Source of the DNA: Volvariella volvacea V23
Lineage: Eukaryota > Basidiomycota > Agaricomycetes > Agaricales > Pluteaceae
DNA: 64,000 nt
Assembly: GCA_000349905.1 (NCBI GenBank)
Contig: KB722748.1
Coordinates: forward strand, 368,798 to 432,797
Reading direction: 5' to 3'
Part shown: positions 22,125 to 32,707 of the stretch, one piece after another
Layout: every line of letters begins with the position of its first letter
How positions within the stretch are numbered: position 1 is the stretch's first letter
The notes under the pieces: model-generated
The model's input: only the letters and a program-made list of their open reading frames with translations
Told to the model about the DNA's origin: nothing
The model's database searches: none
Translations under genes and position numbers: made by a program

Positions 22125-24579
22125 ATGGCACCCTTTGGATCTTCGGACTCGTTGAATATGTATGTCTCTATTTGTATTCAAGTCGAGTGAAAGGATCTTA
22201 TAGTTGGATTGGCCACCTAGCATTTACGCTCGACAAGATGTAGATAATCCGCGTGATTGGGACAATGCCACCTCAGTACATCCGAACCTTCTTGTTTCAG
22301 CATTTGGGCCAGATGACAACGACCCCGGGCCAGGTATACTGCGACTTATTCGTCATATTCCGCCTCTGCTCATCATTCCCTGTATTCGCAACAGGCGAAG
22401 TCCCATCTTTAACCTCAGTGAACAATTTCATTAATTTTTGCTCTAATGTGACGGGATATCCAGTTAGCGGTGGACTCAGCACTCAGGGGTGGTGTTCTCC
22501 CTCTGTCATGGGTGCAATACCCCCACGATGGAAGATGCCCTCTACGAGAGTCCTCTACCCCCTCAACGGGGCCAGTATTCCCGCATATGAGAGCGTTACT
22601 CTCCGAGCTACAGTTAGGAACTTTGGTCCAGGCGAGCTGACTGCTCCGTCTAGACATGCGAGAGCTCCACAGAACTTAATCTACGAAGCTGACGAGGAGC
22701 CAGTCATTCAAGGACACCTCCACTTTGTTGTGGAGGAGTTGACCTCGTTTGATCAGCAAACGATAACTAATCCACAAAAGTATTCGGTCTTCAAGGAAAG
22801 TGATTCCGAGAGCGTTACCGTAGCCCAAGGGCTTGGGCCTGGACTGTATCGCCTGACAGTCTCCGTACACGCGGCTAATCACCAGCCCGCCGTTGTCCCA
22901 GTGGTCGCGCATGGAGGGCTTGGTGACGCTGTCTACGTAAGTCCCAAGTTAGCGCGCTGTTGAAGGAAGATCTCATTCACGATTAGTTCTCTGTTCACGA
23001 TGATCACGAACACAACGCCACTACTCGAGAGATCGTCAAGCGGGAAGCTGAACAACCAGGCTGCGATATTAGTCTGATCACGAAACGGCAGAGTTCGGAT
23101 GACCTTCAAATAGTAAATCGTCTAGATGACTCGTCTCTTGGCCATTTTAGTTTAACTGGTTTGGAAGTACTTGAGAACCCCGACCGACGTTCGTGCCCGA
23201 CCTCCCTTTCTCTTATGTCATCTGCCCACTAACACCCGTAAAGTTAATTATAAGGCCTCCCTAACTTCACGGAACAATTTCATCAATTTTTGTCTGCCAT
23301 ACTATGATGAAGTAGAACCCACGCTAGCAAATGGAACTCAGTCAACGTTATGGCGGTCATGCAACTCATCACCTATAGGTTTAATCCCAGCACCTGGAAA
23401 TACTGTACGTCCCTTCCCACAAGTTCTATGTATAATGAATTTATGGCAATTTTTTGTTCAGCCCTCCAGCAAATTCCTCTTTCCAACGCATGCAGCACGG
23501 ATAAAAACCAACACACCATTTAACGTCTCCCTAATTGTCAACAACCTCCACACGGGACAATATGCAAGTCCAAACACTCGATTCCTCGCTGCTCCGCAAC
23601 AAGTCGACGAAGCTGGCCTAGTTCTAGGCTATGCAGCCGTAGTATTAGAGAGAATGGACAACTTGGCGCCTTCGCCAAATTCGCTGCCACTAACTAACTC
23701 GTCGATTTACACATATTTCAAAGTATTCAACGAAAGTGCAGTGGATAATAGGCATACAGTACTGCTGGAGGAGGGTCTTCCAGTTGGAGAGTATAGGCTG
23801 ACCTCTCTGCTCAAAGCAGCAAACCACCAGCCTATCGTAACGGCCCATGCAGATCGGGGCGCTTTGGAGGATATCATCTACGTAGGTGCCTGCATACATT
23901 TTTGAGAATAAACTGGGCTAATATCATGCAGTTCACTGTCTCTCAAGATGGTATTGACCCTTTTAACGATTCGGGGACGACCTCATCAACGAACGTAAGT
24001 ATCCAATTTCCGTCCACTCTAAGTAATGATCCTCAACGACGTATTCTCAGGGGTCGAATTATTCGTCGTAAGCATGCTCGAGCATTGTCAATAGCCAGTA
24101 CGACTTACAACCACGACAACAGGTCAAACGTAGGTATCATCATTGGAAGTGTTTTAGGTGGCCTTGCTCTTGTGGTCCTCATAATAAGTGTTCATGTATT
24201 CATCAAAAGAACTCGAAAAGCAAAATACGGCCGGGTAGACCTTATAGGACCAGAATCTCCCATCGAAGCTCGCAATCCAGGGACCGGCCCAGAAATGACC
24301 GACATGCTCAGCTCACCCCACACATCCGTTGCTGTGTTTACCACTGTGACCGAGCAGATGCATGACCAGCCCATCAGTAGCCCGAGCCTTGCACCCGGGC
24401 AAGCGTTGGTAACAGCACCAGTAGCCTCGGGATCAGCGTCGGGCTTGGGGTCCTCTGGCTCCCAAGCTCAAAGTCAGGGACAGGGTTCAGTGGTTAGAAA
24501 GTCGGATTTAGCACGGGAAAAGAGGCGAGGTTCGACTGATTCGACGCGTTCTGTTGCACCATCCTACCATTCGCAATAG
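22125..24579 (+). CDS. Two-domain surface protein with single membrane span
   Basis: Phase-consistent exons: 22125-22159, 22221-22333, 22395-22936, 22987-23166, 23255-23404, 23462-23881, 23932-23994, 24051-24067 and 24123-24579. Two copies of a domain of about 170 residues are present, each opening NNFINFC and ending YRL..xAANHQP, then V, then GxLxDxxYF. Copy 1 has CSPSVMGAIPPRWKMPSTRV; copy 2 has CNSSPIGLIPAP and PSSKFLFPTHAARIKTNTPF. Single-domain secreted versions of this family are abundant in Agaricomycetes. After copy 2 come a membrane segment (VGIIIGSVLGGLALVVLIIS), a basic stop-transfer and a disordered Ser/Gln-rich tail. The N-terminus as spliced has no clear signal peptide; an alternative reading through 22334-22394 gives a hydrophobic FVIFRLCSSFPVFATG. 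Two adjacent genes, the first broken, remain possible. Function unknown. Confidence 0.7.
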
Positions 24580-25195
24580 GACCGCTTTGGGCTCTCAGTA
24601 CCTGTGTAGTTGGCGAAAAGTGGGACTGATTGTACTTCTGAGTAATATTTATAGTACCTGTTTGTATACCAGTGAGGAATAGCCTGTCAACTGGGCTTAG
24701 AATAGCATGGGAGCATGTATACGTGTACATTGACTACAAACATCCCGTGTTTTCCATTGCGCTGTGTTCGTATTGAGAGGAACGTCCGAAGCGTGTTGAC
24801 AATGTCTGACAAAAAACTAGTACTATAATATCATATGAGCGGTAATAATGTGCATCAGGTGCAACATCAACAGATAGATTGTACTTTATACAAAAGAAAA
24901 GGGGGAAAAAATCCGCCCACAAAACACAATAAGGATATGTGCGACGCCAATGATTGCAACAAAAAATACAGTATCAGTTCTGACTAGCGAGATCGTCGGG
25001 TTGAACCCTTGTCTAGCGTACGTGGGGCATTCATGTGTTCCAACGCGTGCGGGGAAGCTACAGGAATTGTTTGCTCTCTAAAAGCCATGACGATCGACGT
25101 TGTAGAAGCAATTCACTCACAAATATCAAAACACGACGATAGGTATACATACGGGTGATATAATACTGGTTTACTGGTTTCTTGGAAATCCTGGT
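24580..25195. other. Intergenic, holding a relic of the Bud6 3' end
   Basis: No intact gene. The interval contains the duplicated 3' terminal sequence described separately at 24808-24985. Confidence 0.5.
24808..24985 (-). repeat. Relic copy of the Bud6 gene 3' end
   Basis: This stretch aligns by eye with 26808-26958: AAAAACTA, a TA-rich middle, GATTGTACT, TATACAAAAGAAAAG, CCGCCCACAAAACA, CGACGCCAAT, ATTGCAACAAAAAA and ATCAGTT all recur in order. Read on the minus strand it would encode the last residues Gln-Asn-stop of Bud6, then its 3' UTR. Similarity stops at the coding end. It lies on the far side of the HNH gene, in the same orientation as the Bud6 gene. Confidence 0.65.
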
Positions 25196-26600
25196 CTAGG
25201 TAGTGGTAGGAACCACACGAGTGAGCGCAGCCTCAAGCACAGTAGAGGAGGAACCATCGTGAGCAAGAACTGTGCTATCTTCGAAATCACGGTCCCACTC
25301 CTCAAAGTAATCAGCAGCACCAGACATGTATGCGACCCGTGCACAAGTTGCGTGAAAAGCAATGAGGCGGGGATCGGGCAAGGGGAGGTCTGGAACCTTG
25401 AGACTACCCTTGACATCGGGGTTGACCTCGAAGCGCACTTTGCGTTGAAGGTATGGGTACGACATGAACGTGGCAGGGTCGCGGACACGGAAATTATACT
25501 GCAAAAAAGATGACTTCGGGGTAAAGGAAGATGTGATTAGGTATACCTCATGTGCATTCTTAGTCGCCTCAAGCCAGAGCGACAACTCATCGAATAATGT
25601 GCTCAGCTCGGGTCTCATAGTGAGGATGTTGTGCAGGTCGTGAATTCCGTTGCCTTCCATAAACCCAGAGACGAGGCTCTCCAATCCAAACGTCTTCAAC
25701 ACACCAAGAACAGTGGCCGCATGGCGCCTCTACGGACAAGGGAGAGTCAGAACATGGGAGGTGCTGATGAAGAGACAACTACCCTCAACTCTTGCCTCGG
25801 GTCATCAGGATCAGCATAATCTTGGGCTGTGGATTCGCTCAATATGTGGCAGCAGTGCGTGTGGGCATGGCCTTTCAACAATGCCACCGCCCTCAGGTAA
25901 AGCTCGTGGCTTGCTCTACAGGATGTAGAATCGTAGGTCCCGCTCAGCAAGCAGCGGAAATCGTCGCGGACTAGAGCCTAAGCAAAGGGAGTAAGCGTGT
26001 CCTCTGAAATAATAGGGGTATAAATGTACATGTTTCTTGGCTGTCTTTCGGCTCTTGCCCGATTCTTCCAAACAATCCATGAGCATGTCCTCCAAGGTGT
26101 CAAAGGCTGGGTGCGATGGGTGCACAGAAGGCACCGGAACAGGACCATTGGATTGTTGGACTAAAGTGCATTCAAGATGGATCCCAGCAATTAAAATGAA
26201 ACGGTTGCATACAAGCACGCAGTAAATGCTCTCGATACTTGCGTCCAACCTCGTAAACCACCTCGTTGGCGGATTGGCCCGAGTGGCTACTGGACATCAC
26301 TTCATGGATGATTCGTTGAAAGGGCGCATCACCGAAAAGATGCCTGTTCCGGAATAGATCGATCATGAGGAAGCCGAGGACTCTAACATCCATGGCGTTA
26401 GTGGCGTTGGTGGCGGGGTCGGTCATCCGCTCAGCCGTGAGGATCGTGTTGTATGCGCTTGCTGCACTAGGATTGGTGGCGTGTCGCAGATCGGGAGGTT
26501 CATCGTAACAGATGCGGTGGTGGTCGTAGAGGAAGATGAATTTTGGTGTCTGAATGTCACAATGCACAATATACTGAGGTGAGCCGCGGCGTCGCGATGC
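25196..26600 (-). CDS. HNH-nuclease-type protein, fungal family
   Basis: The clear part reads FIFLYDHHRICYDEPPDLRH, NAMDVRVLGFLMIDLFRNRH, EVVYEVGRKYREHLLRAC, FDTLEDMLMDCLEESGKSRK and, across an intron, TAKKHALVRDDFRCLLSGTYD. Then come HTHCCHILSES, GIHDLHNILTMRPELSTLFD, LSLWLEAT, and near the end LPLPDPRLIAFHATCARVAY and MSGAADYFEEWDRDFED. The order RCxxSG, HxxHILxES and LxNILTMxxxLxxxFD is that of fungal HNH_2-type proteins, a large Agaricomycete family of unknown role. The stop codon is at 25198-25196. The start could not be fixed: an acceptor lies just before YIVHCDIQTPKF near 26570 and the first exon upstream is ambiguous. Catalytic competence is not certain. Confidence 0.72.
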
Positions 26601-26807
26601 CCAAAATCATGTGAGCCTCGTGGGACAACTTGAAAGTGTTGGTCCATACCTCTGCCGATTGTACTTTGGTCGTGAGCTGAGGACTGTTAATCCCGTCAAA
26701 CAATCCCACCCTTCGAATGAATTCAAGTACACGGATAGGTAGTAGGAAAAAGGTGAGCAGAAGATTCCGTCGCACTGTCTTGTCGTTGCAGCGTATCCAC
26801 AACAAGC

Positions 26808-26958
26808 CGATCAAAAACTAATATTGTAGTATGAATGACATATGAATGACAATGCGCAACAAGACATATTGTACTGTATACAAAAGAAAAGAGTCCACCC
26901 ACAAAACAAAACAAGAACACGACACCAATTGCAAAAAAAAACATACTATCAGTTTTGC
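26808..26958 (-). repeat. Source copy of the duplicated Bud6 3' end
   Basis: The last codons and 3' UTR of Bud6; the relic at 24808-24985 is similar over nearly this whole length but carries small insertions and substitutions. Confidence 0.6.
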
Positions 26959-29900
26959 CCAGGGGTAGGAGTAGCAGCCCTTGACTTTGACTCCTGGTTC
27001 TCCTCCTCTCCATCACCAGCCTCACTCTGCTCAGAAGGCACCAAAGTAGCTGTCGACGCCGCAGGCGAAGAAACAGCGCTACCCGACCCAGTAGGCTGAG
27101 GACTTATCATCCCAACCGGTACCCCTCCCACCCCCATATTCGACCCATTCAAGTTACTGTTACTGCTATTAAACATCGCCTTCAACGTCATCTCATTCTT
27201 CTTCTGCCGCACCCTCTCTGCCTCCTCCGCACCTCCCGTCTTCTTCAGCTTGCCTCCCTTCACAAAGTCCGTAATCTCCATCTGCAGCTCGTCAGTCTGC
27301 CCCGCCTTCTCCTTCTCTCTATTCTTCTGGCTGGCTTCGATTGCCTTCATTCTCTTCGCAGGATCAACAGATGCCCCTCTGATCTCCATCATAACCGTGC
27401 TCAGCCCTCCATGTCCCTCCTCGGGCGGCGGGGGCCTATACATCCTCCCCTTCCCACCAACGCTCGTCCCCCTCAAACTGATCACCTTCTCCACATGCCC
27501 ATAAACCTCGACAACGGCCTTGTGATCCTCCAACAAGTCCGCCAAAAACTCCTCCTGGTGCGTCAAAAACTGCTGCTCCTCGACAATATTCTGCAGCTCC
27601 TCCTCCCACGTCTTCTTCCACATCGGCTTGATCGTCTTCATGTGCTCCTTCAGGCTCTCCAGCTCCGCAGCGACGCTGTCCATGTCCTTCTTGATCTGCT
27701 TCACGTGCAGCGGCTTGGGCGTGATGTGCCGCTTGATCACATCATCCTTGATCCCTTCTACCACGTCTTGCAGCTTCTCCACCTCGGTCAACACGTTCTG
27801 GCTCCGAATATCCAGCTTCTTCTTCCCGTCGTCGATATAGCTCCTCGCACCACCAACACGGGAATTAGCAAGCTGCTTCACAGTCGCAGTCTGCGTGCGG
27901 AGCTTGGTCAGCGACGTCTTCGTGTCCTTCATAAACTCCATGTACAGCTGCCTCATCACGCCCAGATCCCTGCGCAAATTCTGGACCTCGTCAAACTGCG
28001 TTTTGAGATCGGACACCACTCGGCTGGAGTAGTCCGACAGCATCGATCCGCCCGTCATTTGCGGCTGGAGGGACTGGCCCGTCATCTGGGGCTGCACGAA
28101 CGGGGGCGGCGTATTCTCGAACGAGAGGGGCGATGCGGTGTTGGAGGATACGAAGCGCGAGAGACGACGCGCGACAGTGACGAATTGCTTATCTGTCGGG
28201 CGGGGAGGTGGTGTGCTCTCGGGCAATGGAAGAGCTACGATGGGCGGTGGTGCTGGAGCACGGTTGGCATTAGCCACGGCTGTTTTGAGGTCTTTGAGTT
28301 CTTGAGACAGTGAAGAGATCTGGGAGTCTATGTGCTGCTTGATTTGGTCGAGGGCTAATTACAATGTCAGCGCAAAAGCGCGATAAGAAGGATAGTTACT
28401 CACGTTCGATGTTGAGGGACAACAGACACCCAGATGTCACTTCATCGATATCCTCCAACTCATATTGCACCCCACTCGATGGGTCACGAATGTAAATCGC
28501 AGGAAAGTTCTCCAGTCCGGGATTGTACGAAAACTTGTCCACGAAGAGAACGCGCAATGCTGAGAAGGACAATGGCGGTTCAATTGACACTTTCTTCACT
28601 TCCTTCCCAAGCTGAAGATATACCCTTAACTTGGAAGGTTCAGGTGGAGCAGGTGGTTCAGAAGGTGGTTCCTCGGCATCAGGAGGAACGACTGGAGGAG
28701 GCACAGGAGAAGGAGCTGTACTCTCTGGCAGGTTAGTAGGCAATGGAGGAACAGGAGGTTGAGCCTCTGGCGTTGCAGCTCGAGATATCGATCTCCGACC
28801 TCTTCCACTCCCTTTCCGCCTCACAGGAGAACCGGCATTCTCTTCATCCGCTTCGGTCAGCACCGCCAGATCTCCAGGGGTCAGCGCAGTCCCAGGCGCA
28901 AGCGAGCGTCTATTTGCACTTCGCACCGACCGCTCGCGGCTTGTTCCACCACCCATCATCTTGGACATTTGGAACGTCGAAAATCGCTTGGATGCTCTTC
29001 GTTCTAGAACGTCACCCTTGAGAGCAGCGAGGGAACTGGCGACGGCTGGTGGTGGTGTTTCGGCCTGTGGTGGCCCATCGGGAGGTGGAGGTGATGCTGC
29101 ATCAGCACGGATATCGGGAACCTGAGGCGCGGATGGTTCCACCACGACCACAGGAGCATCAACAAGGGAGTATCGTTTAACGCCAGGTGGGACAATCGGG
29201 GCAGAAATTGAGGGTGGATTGGAATCGAGTGGCTGATTAGGAGGCACAGGAGGAGATGAAGGAATAGCAGGTGGTGGTGGCGGAGGCGGAGGCGGCGGAG
29301 AGCCATATGGTCCACCAAATTGCGGTTCTGGCATAGATCCAAGTCTATCCTGGGGTTGAGCTTGGGGCTGCTGGAAAGACTGCTGACCATTTATCTGTGT
29401 CGTAAAACCGCCCACGAAGCCATCGCCATTTGAATACTGTTCTGATTGCGGTTCTCTTCTTCGGATAGACTGGGCGCTCCTTCTGGATATGCTATCTGGG
29501 ACTTCGTTGGGTGGGTAGGCTGTGCCGTCTGGTTGTGATCGCGATGATTGAGAGCGATGATGACCATCGCGACGAGACCCTCGCGAAGCCCGTTCACTAC
29601 GCTCCGTATTAGCTGGGTCTCTATCACTGATAGCAGCCTCCGTTCTGTTCCTCTCGGAGACAACTCGCCTATAAAGTGTCTGCTTGGTCCGAAGCCCGTT
29701 GAGAAGCCCTGTTATTATCTGTCGGACCTCCGGTAGATATATCTCGAGGTTTTCCGGGGTGGCATCTTCGGCTAGACATTGCTCCAAAACGTTTCGTAAA
29801 TCGTTCGGTACGGACATGAGTTCTCTGCAAGGGTCAATTGAAATCTAGGGTATTAAACACGCATAGATAATTGAGAGTGCAGCAGAGAGGGCACGTACGA

Positions 29901-30095
29901 CATGTCGATGCCGAATGCTCCAAATGCTGCAACTGCTGCATTGAAATCGTTCCCTAGCCGCACATACACATCGCTGACATGGGTCTCGTCGCAATTCTGA
30001 AGGCTCCAAGAAGTCAGAGATTCGAGTAGCTGCTTGATTGAAACGAGCAATCGGGTGACGGCAGATTCGACTGGAGGCTGCTTGGGATCAGCCAT
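26949..30095 (-). CDS. Actin-interacting protein Bud6/Aip3
   Basis: Three exons join in phase: 30095-29899, 29824-28404 and 28354-26949. Bud6 helps formins nucleate actin cables at sites of polarised growth. The N-terminus has the family's helical region (SAVTRLLVSIKQLLESLTSW; NDLRNVLEQCLAEDATPENL; LPEVRQIITGLLNGLRTKQT). A long disordered middle is Pro-rich (eleven or more prolines in a run near 29290) and Ser/Arg-rich. Then come LRVYLQLGKEVKKVSIEPPL and LRVLFVDKFSYNPGLENFPA. The C-terminal half is coiled coil: QFDEVQNLRRDLGVMRQLYM, MKDTKTSLTKLR, LDIRSQNVLTEVEKLQDVVE and MWKKTWEEELQNIVEEQQFL, the actin/formin-binding core. The last residues are disordered, ending PTPGQN. About 1,000 residues in total, somewhat longer than the yeast protein (788). 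The divergent region upstream is short. Confidence 0.92.
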
Positions 30096-30312
30096 CCGCG
30101 CCTCTTAGTTCGCAACTCCAGCAAGACGGGTGGGAATGACTTACACGACCATGACGTGTGCCTCGCTCACTTCTGCTTAACGAGGACGTGGAAGGGTTGC
30201 TGGTATGGCGTGAGGTAGACATGGGGCGATACTGGCACAGATGGCGCAGAAAGAAAGGACTGGATGAGAAGGACTGGATGAGGAGAACGGGCTGTCCTTC
30301 AGCGCGAAGGGT
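30096..30312. other. Bud6 upstream region
   Basis: Contains a short direct repeat (AAGGACTGGATGAG, twice, about 30255-30285). No gene seen. Confidence 0.4.
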
Positions 30313-30774
30313 TCAGAGATTGTCTGCTCCACAGTTTTGAAGAATGAACTGATTTAGGGCGTGGGAATCCGTGCCTAACCCGATATGTGTCCCTGTGGCC
30401 ACACCAGCAAGATCCCAGGGTCCACCAAGGCGAAAGCTGTCTTGATCAAATGCACAGGTGGGTTGCGGCCCTTTACTAAAATCCTGGGTAATGACATCGA
30501 GCACGCTGAGCAGTATACCACTACTTGAGGGTGCCCTAGGAAAATGGGTGATTCGTGAGCGACTCCGAATCATCGACACTCATGAAGTGGATTTGGGCGT
30601 TGAGAAAATCATACCCGAGGATATTGAACGCCTCGATCGGAGCCGCGTCCATGAAGGCCCGGGGTGAAAGAGGAACTTGTTTCTGGAAAACTCCTCCATG
30701 CAAAGATTCCAACAAACCAAACCTCCACTTTCCGGTAAACGGTCGGCCGGGTTCATCAGCTAGACGAGCTATCT
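30313..30774 (-). pseudogene. Gene fragment, unknown family
   Basis: Read on the minus strand, 30774 to about 30545 stays open with protein-like text: GRPFTGKWRFGLLESLHGG, QKQVPLSPRAFMDAAPIEAF, LNAQIHFMSVDDSESLTNHP. A second open block follows at about 30530-30313 (GILLSVLDVITQDFSKGPQP; DQDSFRLGGPWDLAG; LNQFILQNCGADN). There is no start codon or upstream exon, because the region to the right is F-box promoter. It is most likely the 3' part of a gene whose 5' end was lost when the F-box segment arrived. The family is not recognised. Confidence 0.45.
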
Positions 30775-30953
30775 AGTCTCGAGCAAGGATCAACGGGACT
30801 ACAGACTCTCCAACGGTCGCTTGCTGCACACCAGCTCAAAAGCTCAGCAGTGCTCTTGGCATGTGAACTGCCTCCTTGCATTGCATCACATTATATGAAT
30901 ACGCAGCTTCAGCCAAAATTGGCTCAGAGATGGGATGCTGTACCGCAGGGAAA

Positions 30954-30977
30954 TTTGGCGCGATCATGTGATCGCGT
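30954..30977 (+). promoter_or_regulatory. Near-palindromic upstream element, F-box copy 1
   Basis: The core CGCGATCATGTGATCGCG is a near-perfect inverted repeat around CATGTG. It lies 76-99 nt before the ATG at 31053. The same 24 nt, including the leading TTTGG, occurs upstream of the second F-box copy at 40180-40203 in gene orientation, although sequence around it has diverged. Confidence 0.6.
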
Positions 30978-31052
30978 AACCTGGTTCTGGTGTTTGTTAC
31001 CTGCTCCAGATCGACTAGTTGACGTTCGTGTCGCACGCTCCATAAGGACAAG

Positions 31053-32707
31053 ATGAGAAATGTGTCTTCGCTGGTGAACTTGCCGCCAGAAATATCATTG
31101 AGAACTATTCGAGAGCTATCTTGGAAAGATGTTCTTCGAGTCAGACAGGTATGCAGTATCATTCGACCTAGTTCGTGGACAAGGTCATGATTACGGAACC
31201 ATTTTTAGACCTGCAAATACTTGTACGGCATCTCAAAAACCAAATTTATATGGCAAGCTATCGCTTATAGGGAATTCTCCTGCGGTTCACACCATCCGCC
31301 TGATTTGTACTTGGAACGACCCATCAATACGTATACCGCTGAAGAATTGGAGCACCTCATTCTTCGTTGGAAGAGTGCAGAGATTGGATGGAGAACAGAC
31401 GATGGTGCACCAACTCGCGAACGTAGACTCAATTTTGGGTTTCCGCCTGATATTCAAGTAGATTGTCTTCACCTCATAAGAGGCGGGAGATGGTTACTAG
31501 TGGGACTCACCTCAGGCTCCATTGTGTTCTACGATCTCGATGAAAGCGACCCGACTCCTCGTGTTCTCATCCCTCAACCTCAATCAATTCCTGATGCAGT
31601 TCAGATGGCTATAGATATCGATACCTCATCCCCGATGTTAACCTTCAATCTTGCATTGACCTTTGGATTCGAGCTCGAAATTTGGCGCGTATCACTTGAA
31701 TACGACTCCCATTCTTCAACATCCAACCTGGTTGCTCACCGACTCAAGTCGTTCCAACCAGAACCTTATGGCCGAGTACCCACAATTTCGATTCTTGGGG
31801 AATATTTGGCATATTCTCTTGTACACGATGAAGCAGATATCAAACATGCAATTGTTATGCGTTGGGTTGACTTGGGAGATACGCCATCAAACTATGATAA
31901 ATGGGCCAAACGCACCCAATTCTCTGTAAGAGTTCTTGTTCACCTCTGACAAATGTGCTCACATTTAACTAGGTGCGCGTCCATCTCCTTCCTGAAGGCC
32001 GTATACTTCTTCGCATTGAATCCGTTGTCTTTCTTTACTATTTTCTTTCCTTCCCCAGAATAAGAGACATATCCGAACTAGGGGTGGGCATAGGTGGTAT
32101 ATTGCCACTCTGGGTCGCGCATCCTGACAAGCATACTCACCAAGAGTACATTCCAGAAGTCACATTTTGCAGAGATTCTGTTCGAATGATCACCTCTACA
32201 AAGAGTGAGGTTTACGGCCTTCTTATACGCAATCCAGAAGACGGGACTATGTCAAACGATTTCGGGGAGATGGTTAAGCTTGGGGATATTCCACGGGGCA
32301 CATTCTTCACATTCGCTCCCGAAGCTTCTCATGGCTATCGTCACTCTGCACTTTGGGAAGGCTCCACGCTCACATTGATTCACCATCCATGGCCGGATGA
32401 CGCCTGTGAGAAGCAATTCACTGTGGTTCAAAAGAAACCCACTCTTCGTGGTGAGGTGCATTTGCCACCAGAATCGGACATTGGTGCAGGAAGGATGGTG
32501 ATATCGTACTCTTCAAAGATGCCTGGAGTGCCCCGGGTGGCGTTATTGTCTGTATTTCTAACAAGTGCTTCGGAAATCGGGTCAAGTGAGGCCACCCAGA
32601 ATAGCAATAATGAGAATGTCATGCAGGATGGCACGAAGTACAAAAAAACGTACATTGAGAAACCCACACGACGACCGTTTAGGCGAGCAGATAAGGGCAA
32701 CGACTGA
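31053..32707 (+). CDS. F-box protein, inverted-pair copy 1
   Basis: Exons 31053-31148, 31209-31925 and 31973-32707 join in phase 0. Exon 1 encodes the F-box: MRNVSSLVNLPPEISLRTIR then ELSWKDVLRVRQ, and exon 2 continues TCKYLYGISKTKFIWQAIA. F-box proteins usually bring substrates to SCF ubiquitin ligases through Skp1. The rest is a beta-strand-rich substrate region (CLHLIRGGRWLLVGLTSGSI; VFYDLDESDPTPRVLIPQPQ; LGEYLAYSLVHDE; GYRHSALWEGSTLTLIHHPW), as in many Agaricomycete F-box proteins with propeller-like repeats. From about 32508 the C-terminus (SYSSKMPGVPRVALLSVF and on, about 65 residues) differs completely from the paralogue and is Asn/Lys/Arg-rich, so this copy is probably chimeric at its 3' end. 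The substrate is unknown. Confidence 0.8.
31118..31972 (+). repeat. Inverted repeat arm 1 (identity island)
   Basis: End of exon 1, intron 1, exon 2 and intron 2 of F-box copy 1 are almost identical to the reverse complement of about 39113-39964, including both introns. Sequence outside this island, though homologous and coding, is clearly more diverged. Confidence 0.8.

Noticed and set aside
27411..28313. 300-codon open frame on the plus strand
   Set aside because: It is antisense to the last exon of Bud6; its text is Leu/His/Arg-rich, as expected from the complement of a coiled-coil coding region.
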